Program-made: the position numbers and the translations under genes
NCBI RefSeq assembly: GCF_900106075.1
Contig: NZ_LT629794.1
Location: 2,997,501-3,061,500, forward strand
From: Polaribacter sp. Hel1_33_78
GTDB taxonomy: Bacteria > Bacteroidota > Bacteroidia > Flavobacteriales > Flavobacteriaceae
DNA length: 64,000 nucleotides
Direction: 5' to 3'
Shown: one piece after another, positions 25,257-34,570 of the stretch
Numbering within the stretch: position 1 is the stretch's first letter
How the letters are laid out: each line of letters opens with the position of its first letter
Notes under the pieces: model-generated
Told to the model about the DNA's origin: nothing
Databases searched by the model: none
Seen by the model: the letters and a program-made list of their open reading frames with translations, nothing else

Positions 25257-25308
25257 ATATTAATATTTGAGCATAAAAGTAAATCGAAACTTACATTTAA
25301 TATATGAG
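25252..25308. repeat. Inverted repeat around the start of the small membrane protein gene
   Basis: CTCATATATTAA (25252-25263) and TTAATATATGAG (25297-25308) are a perfect 12-bp inverted pair, 33 bp apart. The left arm contains the start codon of the 42-residue gene. It could be an operator pair or an mRNA hairpin hiding the start; the AT-rich background makes chance possible. Confidence 0.5.
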
Positions 25309-25321
25309 CAAAATCAGTTTC

Positions 25322-26641
25322 TTAAAAACTTATATTTAAAATATCTCCACTTAGTTGTAAAAGTTGTAATTCTATCAACTTTGCATCAAATTTTGCATTG
25401 TTAGAGGCTGTTTTAGAATTGATTAAATTAATCTGTGCTTGCCTAAATTCTACAGAAGTAATTTGACCTAATTTATAACGTTCTTTGCTTCTCTCAAAAT
25501 TATTTTGGGTAGTTAAAACGTTTTTTTCCTGCGCTTTGAGAATGAACAATTGGTTTTGATAATTTTGCCAAGTATTTTTTAGATTATTTTCTATAGTTAC
25601 TTTTTGTTGTTCCAACAAAATTTGTTGATTTTCCAAAGCAATTTTTGAGTTCGCTACTCTTGTTTTTGTACTTCCTCCATCGAACACATTCCAAGATAAA
25701 CTTAAGCCAGCATTTAATCCGTTTGCTGTTGATCCAGCTAAAAAAGAAGTTGCTGGATTTTCACTTTTATTCCAACCATAAGAAGTGTTTAACCCTAAAG
25801 ATGGGAGATAATTAGCTTTGTTTACCTTAATATTAAACTCGCTAATAGCAATATTTTTTTTATTTTGTTTTAAAAGCGAATTATTCACCAAAACCTTCTT
25901 ATTTAGATCTTTAAAATTCATTATTTCAATAAAATCTACTTTCGTTTCTACTGTATAACTTACTTCTTTCTCAACACCTAAAATTATATTTAAACCTCGC
26001 TTTGCACTGCTTAATAGTTGATGAGCATTTATTGACGTAATGCTATCATTATTTACATCTACTTCTGCATTTAGCAAATCTAATTTGGTAGATTGTCCAT
26101 ATTCGTATTGATATTTTGCACGCTGTAATCTTTGTTTAGAAATAGATAAAGCTTCATTTAAATTTTTTTTATTTTCTGACAGTCTTGCAATTTGAAAATA
26201 GGCTGTAAATAACTGTAAATAAGTATTTTCAATCGTTTCTTTTGCTTGTAATTCTGTTAAATTATAAGTTTCTTTTAATTGCTGATAATTATATTTTCTA
26301 CCCAATCCATCAAAAATTGTATAATTTAAGTTTAGGGATGCATTATAAGATTTTGTTACAGCGCCATCTATACTTATAGATGTGCCATCTTGTCGATTAA
26401 TTGTTTGATTATCTCTTCTATAATTTGCACCTGAAGAAACAGCTACTGTTGGCAAAAAACCAGTATTATAAATACTTGTATTGTTTTTTGCAACTTCTAA
26501 ATTATTATTTGCAATTTTAATTCCGAAGTTATTTTCTAAAGTAATTTTTAATGCATCTTTCTTGGTAAGAATATCTTGAGAAAACCCCGGTAAAGTCGAT
26601 AAAACAACGACAATTATTATTTTAATTTTATTAAATTTCAT
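25322..26641 (-). CDS. TolC-family outer-membrane efflux protein (second operon)
   Basis: This protein of about 439 residues has a signal peptide ('IKIIIVVVLSTLPGFSQ') and two OEP repeats. Marks are 'YNASLNLNYTIFDGLGRKYN' in the first half, 'LNAGLSLSWNVFDGGSTKTR' in the second, and the long helices with 'GQSTKLDLLNAEVDVNN' and 'LGQITSVEFRQAQINLINS'. It forms the outer-membrane duct for the RND pump encoded upstream. I chose the ATG at 26641, which overlaps the RND stop by 11 bp; ATGs at 26647 and 26662 are also possible. Order here is adaptor-RND-TolC, unlike the first operon (TolC-adaptor-RND). Confidence 0.9.
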   Translation of the reverse strand: MKFNKIKIIIVVVLSTLPGFSQDILTKKDALKITLENNFGIKIANNNLEVAKNNTSIYNTGFLPTVAVSSGANYRRDNQTINRQDGTSISIDGAVTKSYNASLNLNYTIFDGLGRKYNYQQLKETYNLTELQAKETIENTYLQLFTAYFQIARLSENKKNLNEALSISKQRLQRAKYQYEYGQSTKLDLLNAEVDVNNDSITSINAHQLLSSAKRGLNIILGVEKEVSYTVETKVDFIEIMNFKDLNKKVLVNNSLLKQNKKNIAISEFNIKVNKANYLPSLGLNTSYGWNKSENPATSFLAGSTANGLNAGLSLSWNVFDGGSTKTRVANSKIALENQQILLEQQKVTIENNLKNTWQNYQNQLFILKAQEKNVLTTQNNFERSKERYKLGQITSVEFRQAQINLINSKTASNNAKFDAKLIELQLLQLSGDILNISF

Positions 26642-29600
26642 CTTCATCAAATTTAGATTCAATAATAGCTCTTTCTACTTCTTCTTTAGTAATTTCATTA
26701 CCAGTTTTTAACCATTTAACGCCCACTTTAATGGTGTTAGAAACAGACAATAATAACGGCAACATTACCAATGTTAAAACGGTAGCAATAGCAATACCAT
26801 AAGCAATTGAAATAGCCATAGGTATTAAAAATTGTGCCTGTCTACTTTTTTCAAAAATTAAAGGTGCTAAACCAGCTACCGTAGTTAATGAAGTTAAAAA
26901 AATAGCTCTAAAACGAGATTGACCTGCTCTTACCAAAGCATCGTCAAATTTTATTCCTTCTTTTAGATAATTATTAAATTTTCCTATTAGCACCAAACCA
27001 TCATTTACCATAATTCCTATCAAGGCAATAATTCCTAAAAAGGATAAAATTCCAATCGCAAAATTGTGAAAATAATGCCCCCAAATAACACCAATCATAC
27101 TAAAAGGAATCATAACAATCAGTAAAACTGGTTGACTATAAGAACGGAATGTAAAAGCAATTACAATATAAATTAACAGTAAAATGATTGGGCCAACCAG
27201 GTTTAAAGAATCCGTAGTTTTTTTGGCTTCTCTATTTTGCCCTTCATACATAGGAGTAACTGTTGGGTACTTCGACAGAATTTCTGGCATAATATTCGTT
27301 TTAATATTATCTAAAATTTCGGTCTCACTTGCACTTAAATCTTTTAAGTCTGCCGTAATTTGAATTTCCCTTTTTCCTTCTAAGTGGTTTATTGCAATAT
27401 CTCCTCTTTCTATAACGTAGTCTGCAATTTCAGAAAATGGTATTCTTGCTCCTGCTGGTGTTATAATGCGCATATCATCTAAATTTTTAATAGAAGATCT
27501 GTCTTTTTTATCATAACGCACCCAAACTTTTATTTCGTCTTGCCCCCTTTGAAACCGTTGTGCTTGAAAACCAAAAAAGCCACTTCGAACCTGCGCCATA
27601 ACTGTTTGAAGGTTTAGACCTAACACATATGCATTGTCTTTTAAGGTAATTTTAACTTCTTTTATTCCTGCAGGGTCATTGTCTGTAACATCTTTTAACA
27701 AAGGATTGTTTTCTAATTCTTCCTTTAGTTCGTCTTTAACAGCTTTTAATTCTTTAATATTATTTCCTAATAAAGAAACTGCAACTGGGCTCCCACCAAA
27801 GTTACCCCCAGAGCCAAAAATCAAACTTTCTACCCCGTATACTTTGCCTACTTTTTGCTGAATAGCATTTGTAATTTCCGGCGATGAAAAATCTCTAGTT
27901 TCGCCAGGCAAAAGGTTTACACTTAATGTTGCATTTGCGCTTCCCGGACCTACTCTTTTAATTATATTTTCAACAACTTGTAAATTGCCAGTTTGTTTTT
28001 CTGTATATTCTTTATTCACCAACCAAACTCTCTCCTCAATATAGGAAATCAAAGAATCTGTGATTTTCTCATTCGTTCCTTGTGGCATATTTAGAGTAAT
28101 TTGCACTCTATCACTAGCGATTCTTGGGAAAAAGGAACTCTTAATTACACCTCCTGTTAACGCAGAAAAGCTTATTAAAAGTGAGGCTACAAAAACACAA
28201 AAAATAAAAAATTTATTATGTAAAGAAAACTTTAAAAACGGCACATAATAAGTATCTCTAAATTTTCCTAAAAGAGTATCTGCACTTTTATTTATTTTCT
28301 TAAAAAATCTATCAATTTTATTTGTTTTTTTCTCTTCTCCGTTTTCTAATTTTTTTCTATCCAATGCTTTAGAATGTGCAATATGAGCAGGAAGAATTAT
28401 CAATGCCTCAATTAAAGAAACACTTAAAGTAAGTATAACAATTGTAGAAACTTCACCAAAGAAACTTCCTATTCTCCCATCAACAAAAAAGAAGGTAGAA
28501 AATGCAATTATTGTGGTTAAAATCGCTGAGACTATTGGAGGAATTACTTCCATTGTTCCGTCTATAGCCGCTCTAATTTTAGATTTTCCTAAATCGTAAT
28601 AATGGTGATAAATGTTTTCTCCGATTACAATTCCGTCATCAACCAAAATACCAATCACAATAATCATCCCAAATAAGGATAAAACATTAATAGTAACACC
28701 TAATTGTGCAGCAAATACGAACATCCCTAAAAAAGATATTGGCAAACCAAAAGCCACCCAAAATGCCAAACGTAAGTTTAAAAATAATGCCAAGAAAAAA
28801 AGTACTAAAAGTATTCCTGAAATTGCATTTTTAGCCAACAACCAAGTTCTGTCATTTAAGGTAGTACTTCTATCACTTGTAACACTTAACTGGACATTTT
28901 GCTGTACTTGATTATATTTTTCTATATATACTTTAATTTTATCTGCTGATGAAATTAAGTCTTCGTTATTGGTGTTACTAACGGTAATATCTATTGCTAA
29001 ATTTCCATTATAATAAAGTCTATCTGGGTTCTCAGACCAGGTATCTCTTAATTCTGCAACGTCTTTTAAACGAATAATATTTCCATTAATTTCAGTTCTT
29101 ACAATCAGATTTTGTAGTTCAATTCCATAATAAGAACGATTACTTGCACGAATTAAATAATCTTCATCTTCAGTCTTTATGTTTCCACCTGTGATTAAAA
29201 TATTAGAATTTCTAACAGCGTTTGATACTTCTGTTATTGATAAATTATATGCCCTTAAATCATTTTCACGAACGGCTATTTCAATTTCTTCGTCTGGATA
29301 CCCAGAAACTGCAACTTGAGAAATTCCTTCAATACCTCGGATATCATTTTCTACATTTCTTGCATATTGTTTTAAAGCTTTTAAAGAAACCTTTTCTCCA
29401 CTTATGGTAAAACTAATTGTTGGACGATTATTTTCAACTTTTGCAATTACAGGTGGTTCCATCCCTGAAGGGAAAGAAGCAACTCTATCTACTGCATTTT
29501 TTACATCAGATAAAACGACATCTATATTTTTTCCTTTTTCTACTTCAACATTTACACTTGCTGAATTTTCTCTTGATACTGAAGTTACTCTTTCAACACC

Positions 29601-29828
29601 AACAATACCCTTTAAATTATCTTCAATTTTAAGCACAACACCTTCTTCCATTTCTGCAGGAGATGCCCCTGGATATGCCAAAGAAATTCTAATTAATTGT
29701 GAATCTACTAATGGAAAAAAGGAAGATTTCATGCTAATAGCACCTAAAATACCAAAAACAAAAAATGCAAGTATAATTACATTTACAGCAACCGGGTATT
29801 TTATAAAGTAAGTAATGATTTTTTTCAT
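26631..29828 (-). CDS. RND efflux pump inner-membrane permease (second operon)
   Basis: This 1065-residue protein has the full RND plan: first helix at about 12-32, 'LAYPGASPAEMEEGVVLKIE', then transmembrane helices 2-6 with 'GILVDDGIVIGENIYHHYYD' (two Asp of the proton relay in TM4), a large loop, a second porter domain, and the last helix block with 'ALIGIMVNDGLVLIGKFNNY'. A charged C-terminal tail of about 30 residues follows. It is not a close copy of the pump at 14-17 kb: the two share the fold and motifs but differ almost everywhere else. It is probably an HAE-type drug or lipid exporter, proton-driven. Confidence 0.93.
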   Translation of the reverse strand: MKKIITYFIKYPVAVNVIILAFFVFGILGAISMKSSFFPLVDSQLIRISLAYPGASPAEMEEGVVLKIEDNLKGIVGVERVTSVSRENSASVNVEVEKGKNIDVVLSDVKNAVDRVASFPSGMEPPVIAKVENNRPTISFTISGEKVSLKALKQYARNVENDIRGIEGISQVAVSGYPDEEIEIAVRENDLRAYNLSITEVSNAVRNSNILITGGNIKTEDEDYLIRASNRSYYGIELQNLIVRTEINGNIIRLKDVAELRDTWSENPDRLYYNGNLAIDITVSNTNNEDLISSADKIKVYIEKYNQVQQNVQLSVTSDRSTTLNDRTWLLAKNAISGILLVLFFLALFLNLRLAFWVAFGLPISFLGMFVFAAQLGVTINVLSLFGMIIVIGILVDDGIVIGENIYHHYYDLGKSKIRAAIDGTMEVIPPIVSAILTTIIAFSTFFFVDGRIGSFFGEVSTIVILTLSVSLIEALIILPAHIAHSKALDRKKLENGEEKKTNKIDRFFKKINKSADTLLGKFRDTYYVPFLKFSLHNKFFIFCVFVASLLISFSALTGGVIKSSFFPRIASDRVQITLNMPQGTNEKITDSLISYIEERVWLVNKEYTEKQTGNLQVVENIIKRVGPGSANATLSVNLLPGETRDFSSPEITNAIQQKVGKVYGVESLIFGSGGNFGGSPVAVSLLGNNIKELKAVKDELKEELENNPLLKDVTDNDPAGIKEVKITLKDNAYVLGLNLQTVMAQVRSGFFGFQAQRFQRGQDEIKVWVRYDKKDRSSIKNLDDMRIITPAGARIPFSEIADYVIERGDIAINHLEGKREIQITADLKDLSASETEILDNIKTNIMPEILSKYPTVTPMYEGQNREAKKTTDSLNLVGPIILLLIYIVIAFTFRSYSQPVLLIVMIPFSMIGVIWGHYFHNFAIGILSFLGIIALIGIMVNDGLVLIGKFNNYLKEGIKFDDALVRAGQSRFRAIFLTSLTTVAGLAPLIFEKSRQAQFLIPMAISIAYGIAIATVLTLVMLPLLLSVSNTIKVGVKWLKTGNEITKEEVERAIIESKFDEDEI

Positions 29829-29831
29829 GCG

Positions 29832-30947
29832 TTACTTCTTTTTATTAATTTTCACAATCATTCCATCAAAAGCTCCGGGCAAAGTTTGTGTCAAAATTTT
29901 TTCGTTATTTTTCAGTCCTCTAATAACTACATTTTCTGCTCCAAAATAAACTGTCTGAATATTTACTAGCCTTAAAATGGTGTCATTTTCTACCGTATAA
30001 ACAGCACTATTATCCACCAACAATTTTCTTGAAATCTTTACAGCTTCACTTTCAGATTTAGCCACTAAATTTACTTCTAAAAACATTCCTTCTTTTAAGT
30101 CTGGATGTTTAACATCTATAAACACCTTTATAGTTTGAGAGGCTTGATCTACTCTGCCATTTACACGTACTACTTTTCCAGCATATTTTTTTGATTTTCC
30201 TAAATTAGATAGTACTACGGAATTGCCTATTTTTAGTAAATCTGAGAATTCAGCATTAATTGAAACTTCCATTTCATAAACAGTTGGATCTATGAATTCT
30301 CCTAACTTCTGGCCAATTCTCACCAAAGTTCCTGGATTTACTGAAGCTTCAGTTAACACTCCAGAAAAAGGAGCTTTAATTTGATGCTTTGCAAAACGAA
30401 CTTCTAAATTCTTAACATTATAATAAGCCGTTAAAATTCCTTTACCAGAAATGAAATATTTTTCTTTATCTGATGTAAATACTGGTAATTCAGGAGTTAT
30501 TTCATTAATGTTGAAATTTTCTAAATAGTTTTCCCACTTCTTAAAATTATTCGGATAATCTAATCTTAAATCTGGCATTACAGCCGTAATTAGATTGTAT
30601 AGGTTACTTTTTTGAGATTGTAAACTGGCATAAAACTCATCGCTATTTAAACTTAATAACGTTTCTCCTTTATAAAAACTTGTTCCAGCTTTAAACGCTT
30701 TTTTTGAAGGCTTTAAAATCCCTTGAACCTCAGAAAATAAATCAATTTTATTTTTTGCCAAAAGACTTCCACTTGCAGATAGAATAATAGGAATTTCTTT
30801 GTTCTCTACATTTTCTACAAAAACAGTTTTTACTTGCCTTTTAAACTTTGGTTTAGGCTTTTTATTTTTTTCTACTAAATAGTTTCCTAAAAGGATGGCA
30901 CCTGTAATCGCTAAAATTCCTAGAATAGCTAGAATTATTTTTCTCAT
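29832..30947 (-). CDS. RND efflux periplasmic adaptor (second operon)
   Basis: This 371-residue protein has an N-terminal membrane anchor (about 4-24, 'ILAILGILAITGAILLGNYL') and no lipobox. It has the biotinyl/lipoyl half-motifs 'LFSEVQGILKPSKKAFKAGT' and 'IKAPFSGVLTEASVNPGTLV'. The intervening hairpin is short and atypical (residues about 110-175), and beta-barrel and membrane-proximal domains end with 'LPGAFDGMIVKINKKK'. It is the first gene of the operon, 3 bp before the RND gene. A -7 box TATCTTTG lies at 31006-30999, without a Crp/Fnr dyad at the shared spacing. Confidence 0.9.
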   Translation of the reverse strand: MRKIILAILGILAITGAILLGNYLVEKNKKPKPKFKRQVKTVFVENVENKEIPIILSASGSLLAKNKIDLFSEVQGILKPSKKAFKAGTSFYKGETLLSLNSDEFYASLQSQKSNLYNLITAVMPDLRLDYPNNFKKWENYLENFNINEITPELPVFTSDKEKYFISGKGILTAYYNVKNLEVRFAKHQIKAPFSGVLTEASVNPGTLVRIGQKLGEFIDPTVYEMEVSINAEFSDLLKIGNSVVLSNLGKSKKYAGKVVRVNGRVDQASQTIKVFIDVKHPDLKEGMFLEVNLVAKSESEAVKISRKLLVDNSAVYTVENDTILRLVNIQTVYFGAENVVIRGLKNNEKILTQTLPGAFDGMIVKINKKK

Positions 30948-31364
30948 AATTAGTTAATTGGCCTTTCTTTAGATGAGTTATGAAAGATTTTGATTACGCA
31001 AAGATACTTTTAAGACATAAGCTATCCTTTATAGTTTAAAAGGAAGTTTGTTAAAAAAACGTTATAATTATGATTTTTAAACTAAATTTTTTAGAATCGA
31101 TTTTTTTTATCAACTTTATCATATGTTTTAAAATCTAACTTCAGAATTTTTAAAGATTTCAAAGAAGCATATTTACATTTAGCTACAAAAAAATTTCATT
31201 GTTATAAAAAATTGCATTTTATTTGAAGTAATAATTATTTAAAATTGAAAACAATTCAATTAATTTGGTGAAATAGTAAATTATTGCCAATAAAAACAGC
31301 ACAATGCAAATTAAAAAGGCCACTTTAAAGGGCTCTATAAAATTAAAACAATCTATTCATTAAT
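30948..31364. other. Divergent intergenic region, no gene seen
   Basis: A 417-bp, very AT-rich spacer between the divergent adaptor and acyltransferase genes. It holds the -7 box TATCTTTG of the efflux operon (31006-30999, minus strand). A small inverted repeat, AATTGAA/TTCAATT with a 5-base loop, lies at 31243-31261. I see no open frame that looks like a protein. Confidence 0.5.
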
Positions 31365-32552
31365 TTGATTTGCTACTCTAACTCAAATACCGCATTATTT
31401 TTCTCTTCTGTAGATGAAATTCCTACCAAAATTTGGGATGAATTAAAATGTACAGCAAATATTTATTTTCATCCAAATTTTATAAATGCCTTAGAAAAAA
31501 ATCATCCAGATATCATTTTTTCTTACATTGTCTTAGTTGATCAAAATAACCAACCAATCGCATTTGCAAGTATAAAAATTATTGATTTTTATATAGATTC
31601 CATTAAAAATGATTTAGAGTTCTTGAAAAATATTGGCCGAAAATTACATGTTTTTCCAGATAAAAAACCCCTAAAATTATTGATCTGTGGTAATACTTTT
31701 GTGAGTGGAGAACATGGTGTTTTTATTAAAAAAAATCAAGATAAAAAAGTAGTTATAAAAGAACTCGCAGAAAGTATTAATCATTTTGTAAATTCAAATA
31801 AAAAGTTAAAAAAACAGATTGATGCTTTTCTAATAAAAGACTTCGCTAAAGAGTCTCTTTTTATTACAGATGAATTAAAAGATTTTAGTTACCATACATT
31901 TTCAGTGGAACCAAACATGCAACTTCAACTGCACAACGATTGGCAAAATTTTGAGGATTATTTGGCATCAATGAAAACGAAGTTTAGAGTAAAAGCAAGA
32001 AAAGCCTTTAAACAAAGTGCAGTAATTCGTATTGAAGAAGTTACCTTACAAAATATTGACAAAAAATTGCCAAAGATGACGGCTTTATATGAAAAGGTTG
32101 CTTCGAATGCAAATTTTAATTTGGGAAGTTTTAATTTAGAAACATACAAAGATTTAAAAGAAAAATTCGCTGATGATTATATCTTAAAAACCTACTGGCT
32201 AGACGATAAGATTGTTGGTTTTATTTCAGGAGTTATCAACCAAAAATCTTTAGATGCCCACTTTGTAGGCATTGATTATAATTTAAATAGAGCATATGCT
32301 ATCTACCAAAGAATGTTGTACGATTATATAGAAATTGCCATCAATAAAAAATTAAAAACCGTTAATTTTGGCAGAACCGCTAGCGAAATCAAAAGTTCTG
32401 TTGGGGCAGAACCACAAGGCTTAACTATGTATCTTCGTCATAAAAAAAGTATTAAAAATAGAATTTTAAAGCTACTTTTGCAACGAGTACAGCCAACAGC
32501 ATTTCAACAAAAACTTCCATTTAAAACTGTAAAAAATCCTGATGAAAAATAG
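31365..32552 (+). CDS. GNAT/FemAB-type acyltransferase-like protein
   Basis: This 395-residue protein has two acyltransferase-like halves. The second half contains 'MKTKFRVKARKAFKQSAVIR', 'YEKVASNANFNLGSFNLETY' and 'DAHFVGIDYNLNRAYAIYQR', the pattern of peptidogalycan/FemAB-like (DUF482-type) proteins. It probably transfers an acyl or aminoacyl group; the substrate is unknown. The start is a TTG at 31365: no ATG lies in frame near the N-terminus and an upstream ATT is the only other option. It overlaps tesB by 11 bp, so the two are co-expressed. Confidence 0.75.
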   Translation: MICYSNSNTALFFSSVDEIPTKIWDELKCTANIYFHPNFINALEKNHPDIIFSYIVLVDQNNQPIAFASIKIIDFYIDSIKNDLEFLKNIGRKLHVFPDKKPLKLLICGNTFVSGEHGVFIKKNQDKKVVIKELAESINHFVNSNKKLKKQIDAFLIKDFAKESLFITDELKDFSYHTFSVEPNMQLQLHNDWQNFEDYLASMKTKFRVKARKAFKQSAVIRIEEVTLQNIDKKLPKMTALYEKVASNANFNLGSFNLETYKDLKEKFADDYILKTYWLDDKIVGFISGVINQKSLDAHFVGIDYNLNRAYAIYQRMLYDYIEIAINKKLKTVNFGRTASEIKSSVGAEPQGLTMYLRHKKSIKNRILKLLLQRVQPTAFQQKLPFKTVKNPDEK

Positions 32553-33408
32553 CAAAGAACTAATCGCACTTTTAAATTTAAAAGAAATTAAAAACAATGT
32601 TTTTTCTGGAAAAAGTATAACTATTGGAAGTCCTCATGTTTTTGGAGGTCAAGTGCTAGCTCAAGCAGTAAATGCTGCTTATAGAACCATTAAAGAAAAT
32701 AGATTCATAAATTCTTTACATGCTTATTTTTTAGAAGCAGGAGATTTAACGATACCTATTAATTATCATGTTGAAGAAGTGAGGGATGGCGGCAGTTTTT
32801 CTACAAGAAGAGTTACTGCGAAACAAAATGATAAAACCATTTTTATTTTAGCGGCTTCTTTTCATAAAGTTGAAGAAGGTTTTGAGCATCAATTAGCAAT
32901 TGACTCTGATATAAAACAACCAGAAGAATTATTAAGCTGGGAAGACTTGGTTTCTCAGTTTGGAGATTTTTTACCAAAATCTTTAAAATATTTTTTAAGT
33001 ATAGAACGTCCAATTGATTTTAAACCTGTTCGAATTCCTAATCCTTTAGAACCAGAAAATTTGCCTGCTAAAGAAGAAATTTGGTTTAAATTAAAAGGGG
33101 ATGTTTCAAAAATGGATTTACCTTTAAAGCATCAAATTTTAACCTATATATCTGATTATAATGTGCTAAATGCTGCTTTTAATCCTAATGCGAAAGAATA
33201 TAATTTTAACAATACACAAACTGCTAGTTTAGATCATTCTATGTGGTTTTTTAGAGATTTTGACTTTAACGATTGGATGTTGTTCTCTGCTGAATCTCCG
33301 AATGCATATGGTGCAAGAGGTTTATCAAAAGGAAATATTTACACAAGAGATGGTAAGTTAATCGCTTCTTTTGCGCAAGAAGGCTTATTAAGACCTAAAA
33401 AGAAATAA
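32542..33408 (+). CDS. tesB: Acyl-CoA thioesterase II
   Basis: This 288-residue double-hotdog protein hydrolyses medium- and long-chain acyl-CoA to fatty acid and CoA. Signatures are 'HVFGGQVLAQAVNAAYRT' (hotdog 1), 'DGGSFSTRRVTAKQ', and in hotdog 2 'TASLDHSMWFFRDFDFNDW' with the catalytic Asp, followed by 'ARGLSKGNIYTRDGKLIAS' and 'FAQEGLLR' with the catalytic Gln. Its length equals the E. coli enzyme (about 286). It overlaps the preceding acyltransferase-like gene and is followed 3 bp later by an SdpI-type gene. Confidence 0.93.
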   Translation: MKNSKELIALLNLKEIKNNVFSGKSITIGSPHVFGGQVLAQAVNAAYRTIKENRFINSLHAYFLEAGDLTIPINYHVEEVRDGGSFSTRRVTAKQNDKTIFILAASFHKVEEGFEHQLAIDSDIKQPEELLSWEDLVSQFGDFLPKSLKYFLSIERPIDFKPVRIPNPLEPENLPAKEEIWFKLKGDVSKMDLPLKHQILTYISDYNVLNAAFNPNAKEYNFNNTQTASLDHSMWFFRDFDFNDWMLFSAESPNAYGARGLSKGNIYTRDGKLIASFAQEGLLRPKKK

Positions 33409-33411
33409 GAT

Positions 33412-33756
33412 ATGAGTTCAATTACATATGTTTTAACCACAAATGGTGTATTGTTTTTATTAGCTGTTATTTTTTGGAAATTTCCACCAAAAAAAATCAA
33501 CGGTTTATATGGCTACAGAACACATAAAGCAATGCTAAATGAGAAAATTTGGAATTTTGCAAATACTACTTTTAATAAAACTTTTTTAATGTATAGTGGC
33601 TTTTCTTTTCTTGGAGGTTTGCTTTTAGCTAGCTTTTCATTCAAAGAATTAACATGGGAACCTATGGTTTTAGTGATGCTTTCTATTTTAGTTTCAATTA
33701 TTAAAACTGAAAGAGCCTTATCCGATAATTTTACAGAGCAAGGAAAAAGCAAATAA
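33412..33756 (+). CDS. SdpI-family membrane protein
   Basis: This 114-residue protein has three predicted membrane helices (about 6-22, 57-75, 80-100) and the SdpI signature 'INGLYGYRTHKAMLNEKIWN' directly after the first helix, then 'FANTTFNKTFL'. In Bacillus SdpI gives immunity to a toxin and can act as a signalling receptor. In Flavobacteria such genes are usually isolated and no toxin gene lies nearby here, so the role is unknown. It is third in a run of four tightly packed + strand genes. Confidence 0.8.
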   Translation: MSSITYVLTTNGVLFLLAVIFWKFPPKKINGLYGYRTHKAMLNEKIWNFANTTFNKTFLMYSGFSFLGGLLLASFSFKELTWEPMVLVMLSILVSIIKTERALSDNFTEQGKSK

Positions 33757-33757
33757 G

Positions 33758-34570
33758 ATGAAAAAAATTACATTAAAAAAAATATTATCCAAATTTAACT
33801 TGCTTCCTGTTATTGAGCAAATAAATTTTCAGCGACAAAAGTGGAAAAACAGAAAAAGTAATCAGAATTTTAAAAAAAATAACCCAACCGTAAAGCTACC
33901 GCCAGACTTTTACTTGTATGAAACTTTCAATATGAATTATGATAAGTTTTATACTAATGGAAAACCAACTGCAGCATGGTTAGTAAATCATATAAATGAA
34001 TTTAAAAATTTTACAAATCTCTCTATTTTAGATTGGGGTTGCGGAACTGGAAGAATTTTAAGACATTTGCCAACTATTTTAGATACCTCTAATTCTTTTT
34101 ATGGCACAGATTATAATAAAAAGTATGTCACATGGTGTTCCGAAAATTTAGAAGGCATTCAATTTAAAAATAATTTCCTGAAGCCTAATCTAGATTTTAA
34201 GGATGATTTTATGGATATTATTTATGGAATATCAATTTTTACGCACCTTTCTGAAGAGTTACATTTTTCTTGGATAATTGAATTAACGAGAGTTCTGAAA
34301 AATGATGGAATTTTGTTTTTAACAACGCATGGAGATGCTCATAAGTTTAAACTTTTGCCAAAAGAACAAGTAATTTATGAGAATGGGAACCTAGTTGTCC
34401 ATGGATATAAAAAAGAAGGGAATAGATTGTATGCCTCTTACCAATCTCCTAAATTCATGAAAAAACTTTGTTCTAAAAACAATTTAAAAGTTCTAAAACA
34501 TATTCCTGGAGAAACCCGAAATAGCCAACCGCAGCAGGATGTCTGGATTTTAAGACTTATTAAAAATTAG
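33758..34570 (+). CDS. Class I SAM-dependent methyltransferase
   Basis: This 270-residue cytoplasmic protein has a basic N-terminal extension of about 60 residues, then a Rossmann methyltransferase core. Motif I is 'LSILDWGCGTGRILRHL' (about 88-104), post-I 'FYGTDYNKKYV', motif II 'MDIIYGISIFTHLSEELHFS', and 'RVLKNDGILFLTTHGD' (motif III region). This is the methyltransf_11/25 type; the substrate is unknown. It begins 1 bp after the SdpI gene and its end overlaps the convergent TonB-receptor gene by 11 bp. Confidence 0.85.
   Translation: MKKITLKKILSKFNLLPVIEQINFQRQKWKNRKSNQNFKKNNPTVKLPPDFYLYETFNMNYDKFYTNGKPTAAWLVNHINEFKNFTNLSILDWGCGTGRILRHLPTILDTSNSFYGTDYNKKYVTWCSENLEGIQFKNNFLKPNLDFKDDFMDIIYGISIFTHLSEELHFSWIIELTRVLKNDGILFLTTHGDAHKFKLLPKEQVIYENGNLVVHGYKKEGNRLYASYQSPKFMKKLCSKNNLKVLKHIPGETRNSQPQQDVWILRLIKN

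Noticed and set aside
31243..31261. Inverted repeat AATTGAA/TTCAATT in the 417-bp divergent spacer
   Set aside because: Seven AT-rich bases per arm are expected by chance in such DNA and the spacing to any -7 box is not informative.
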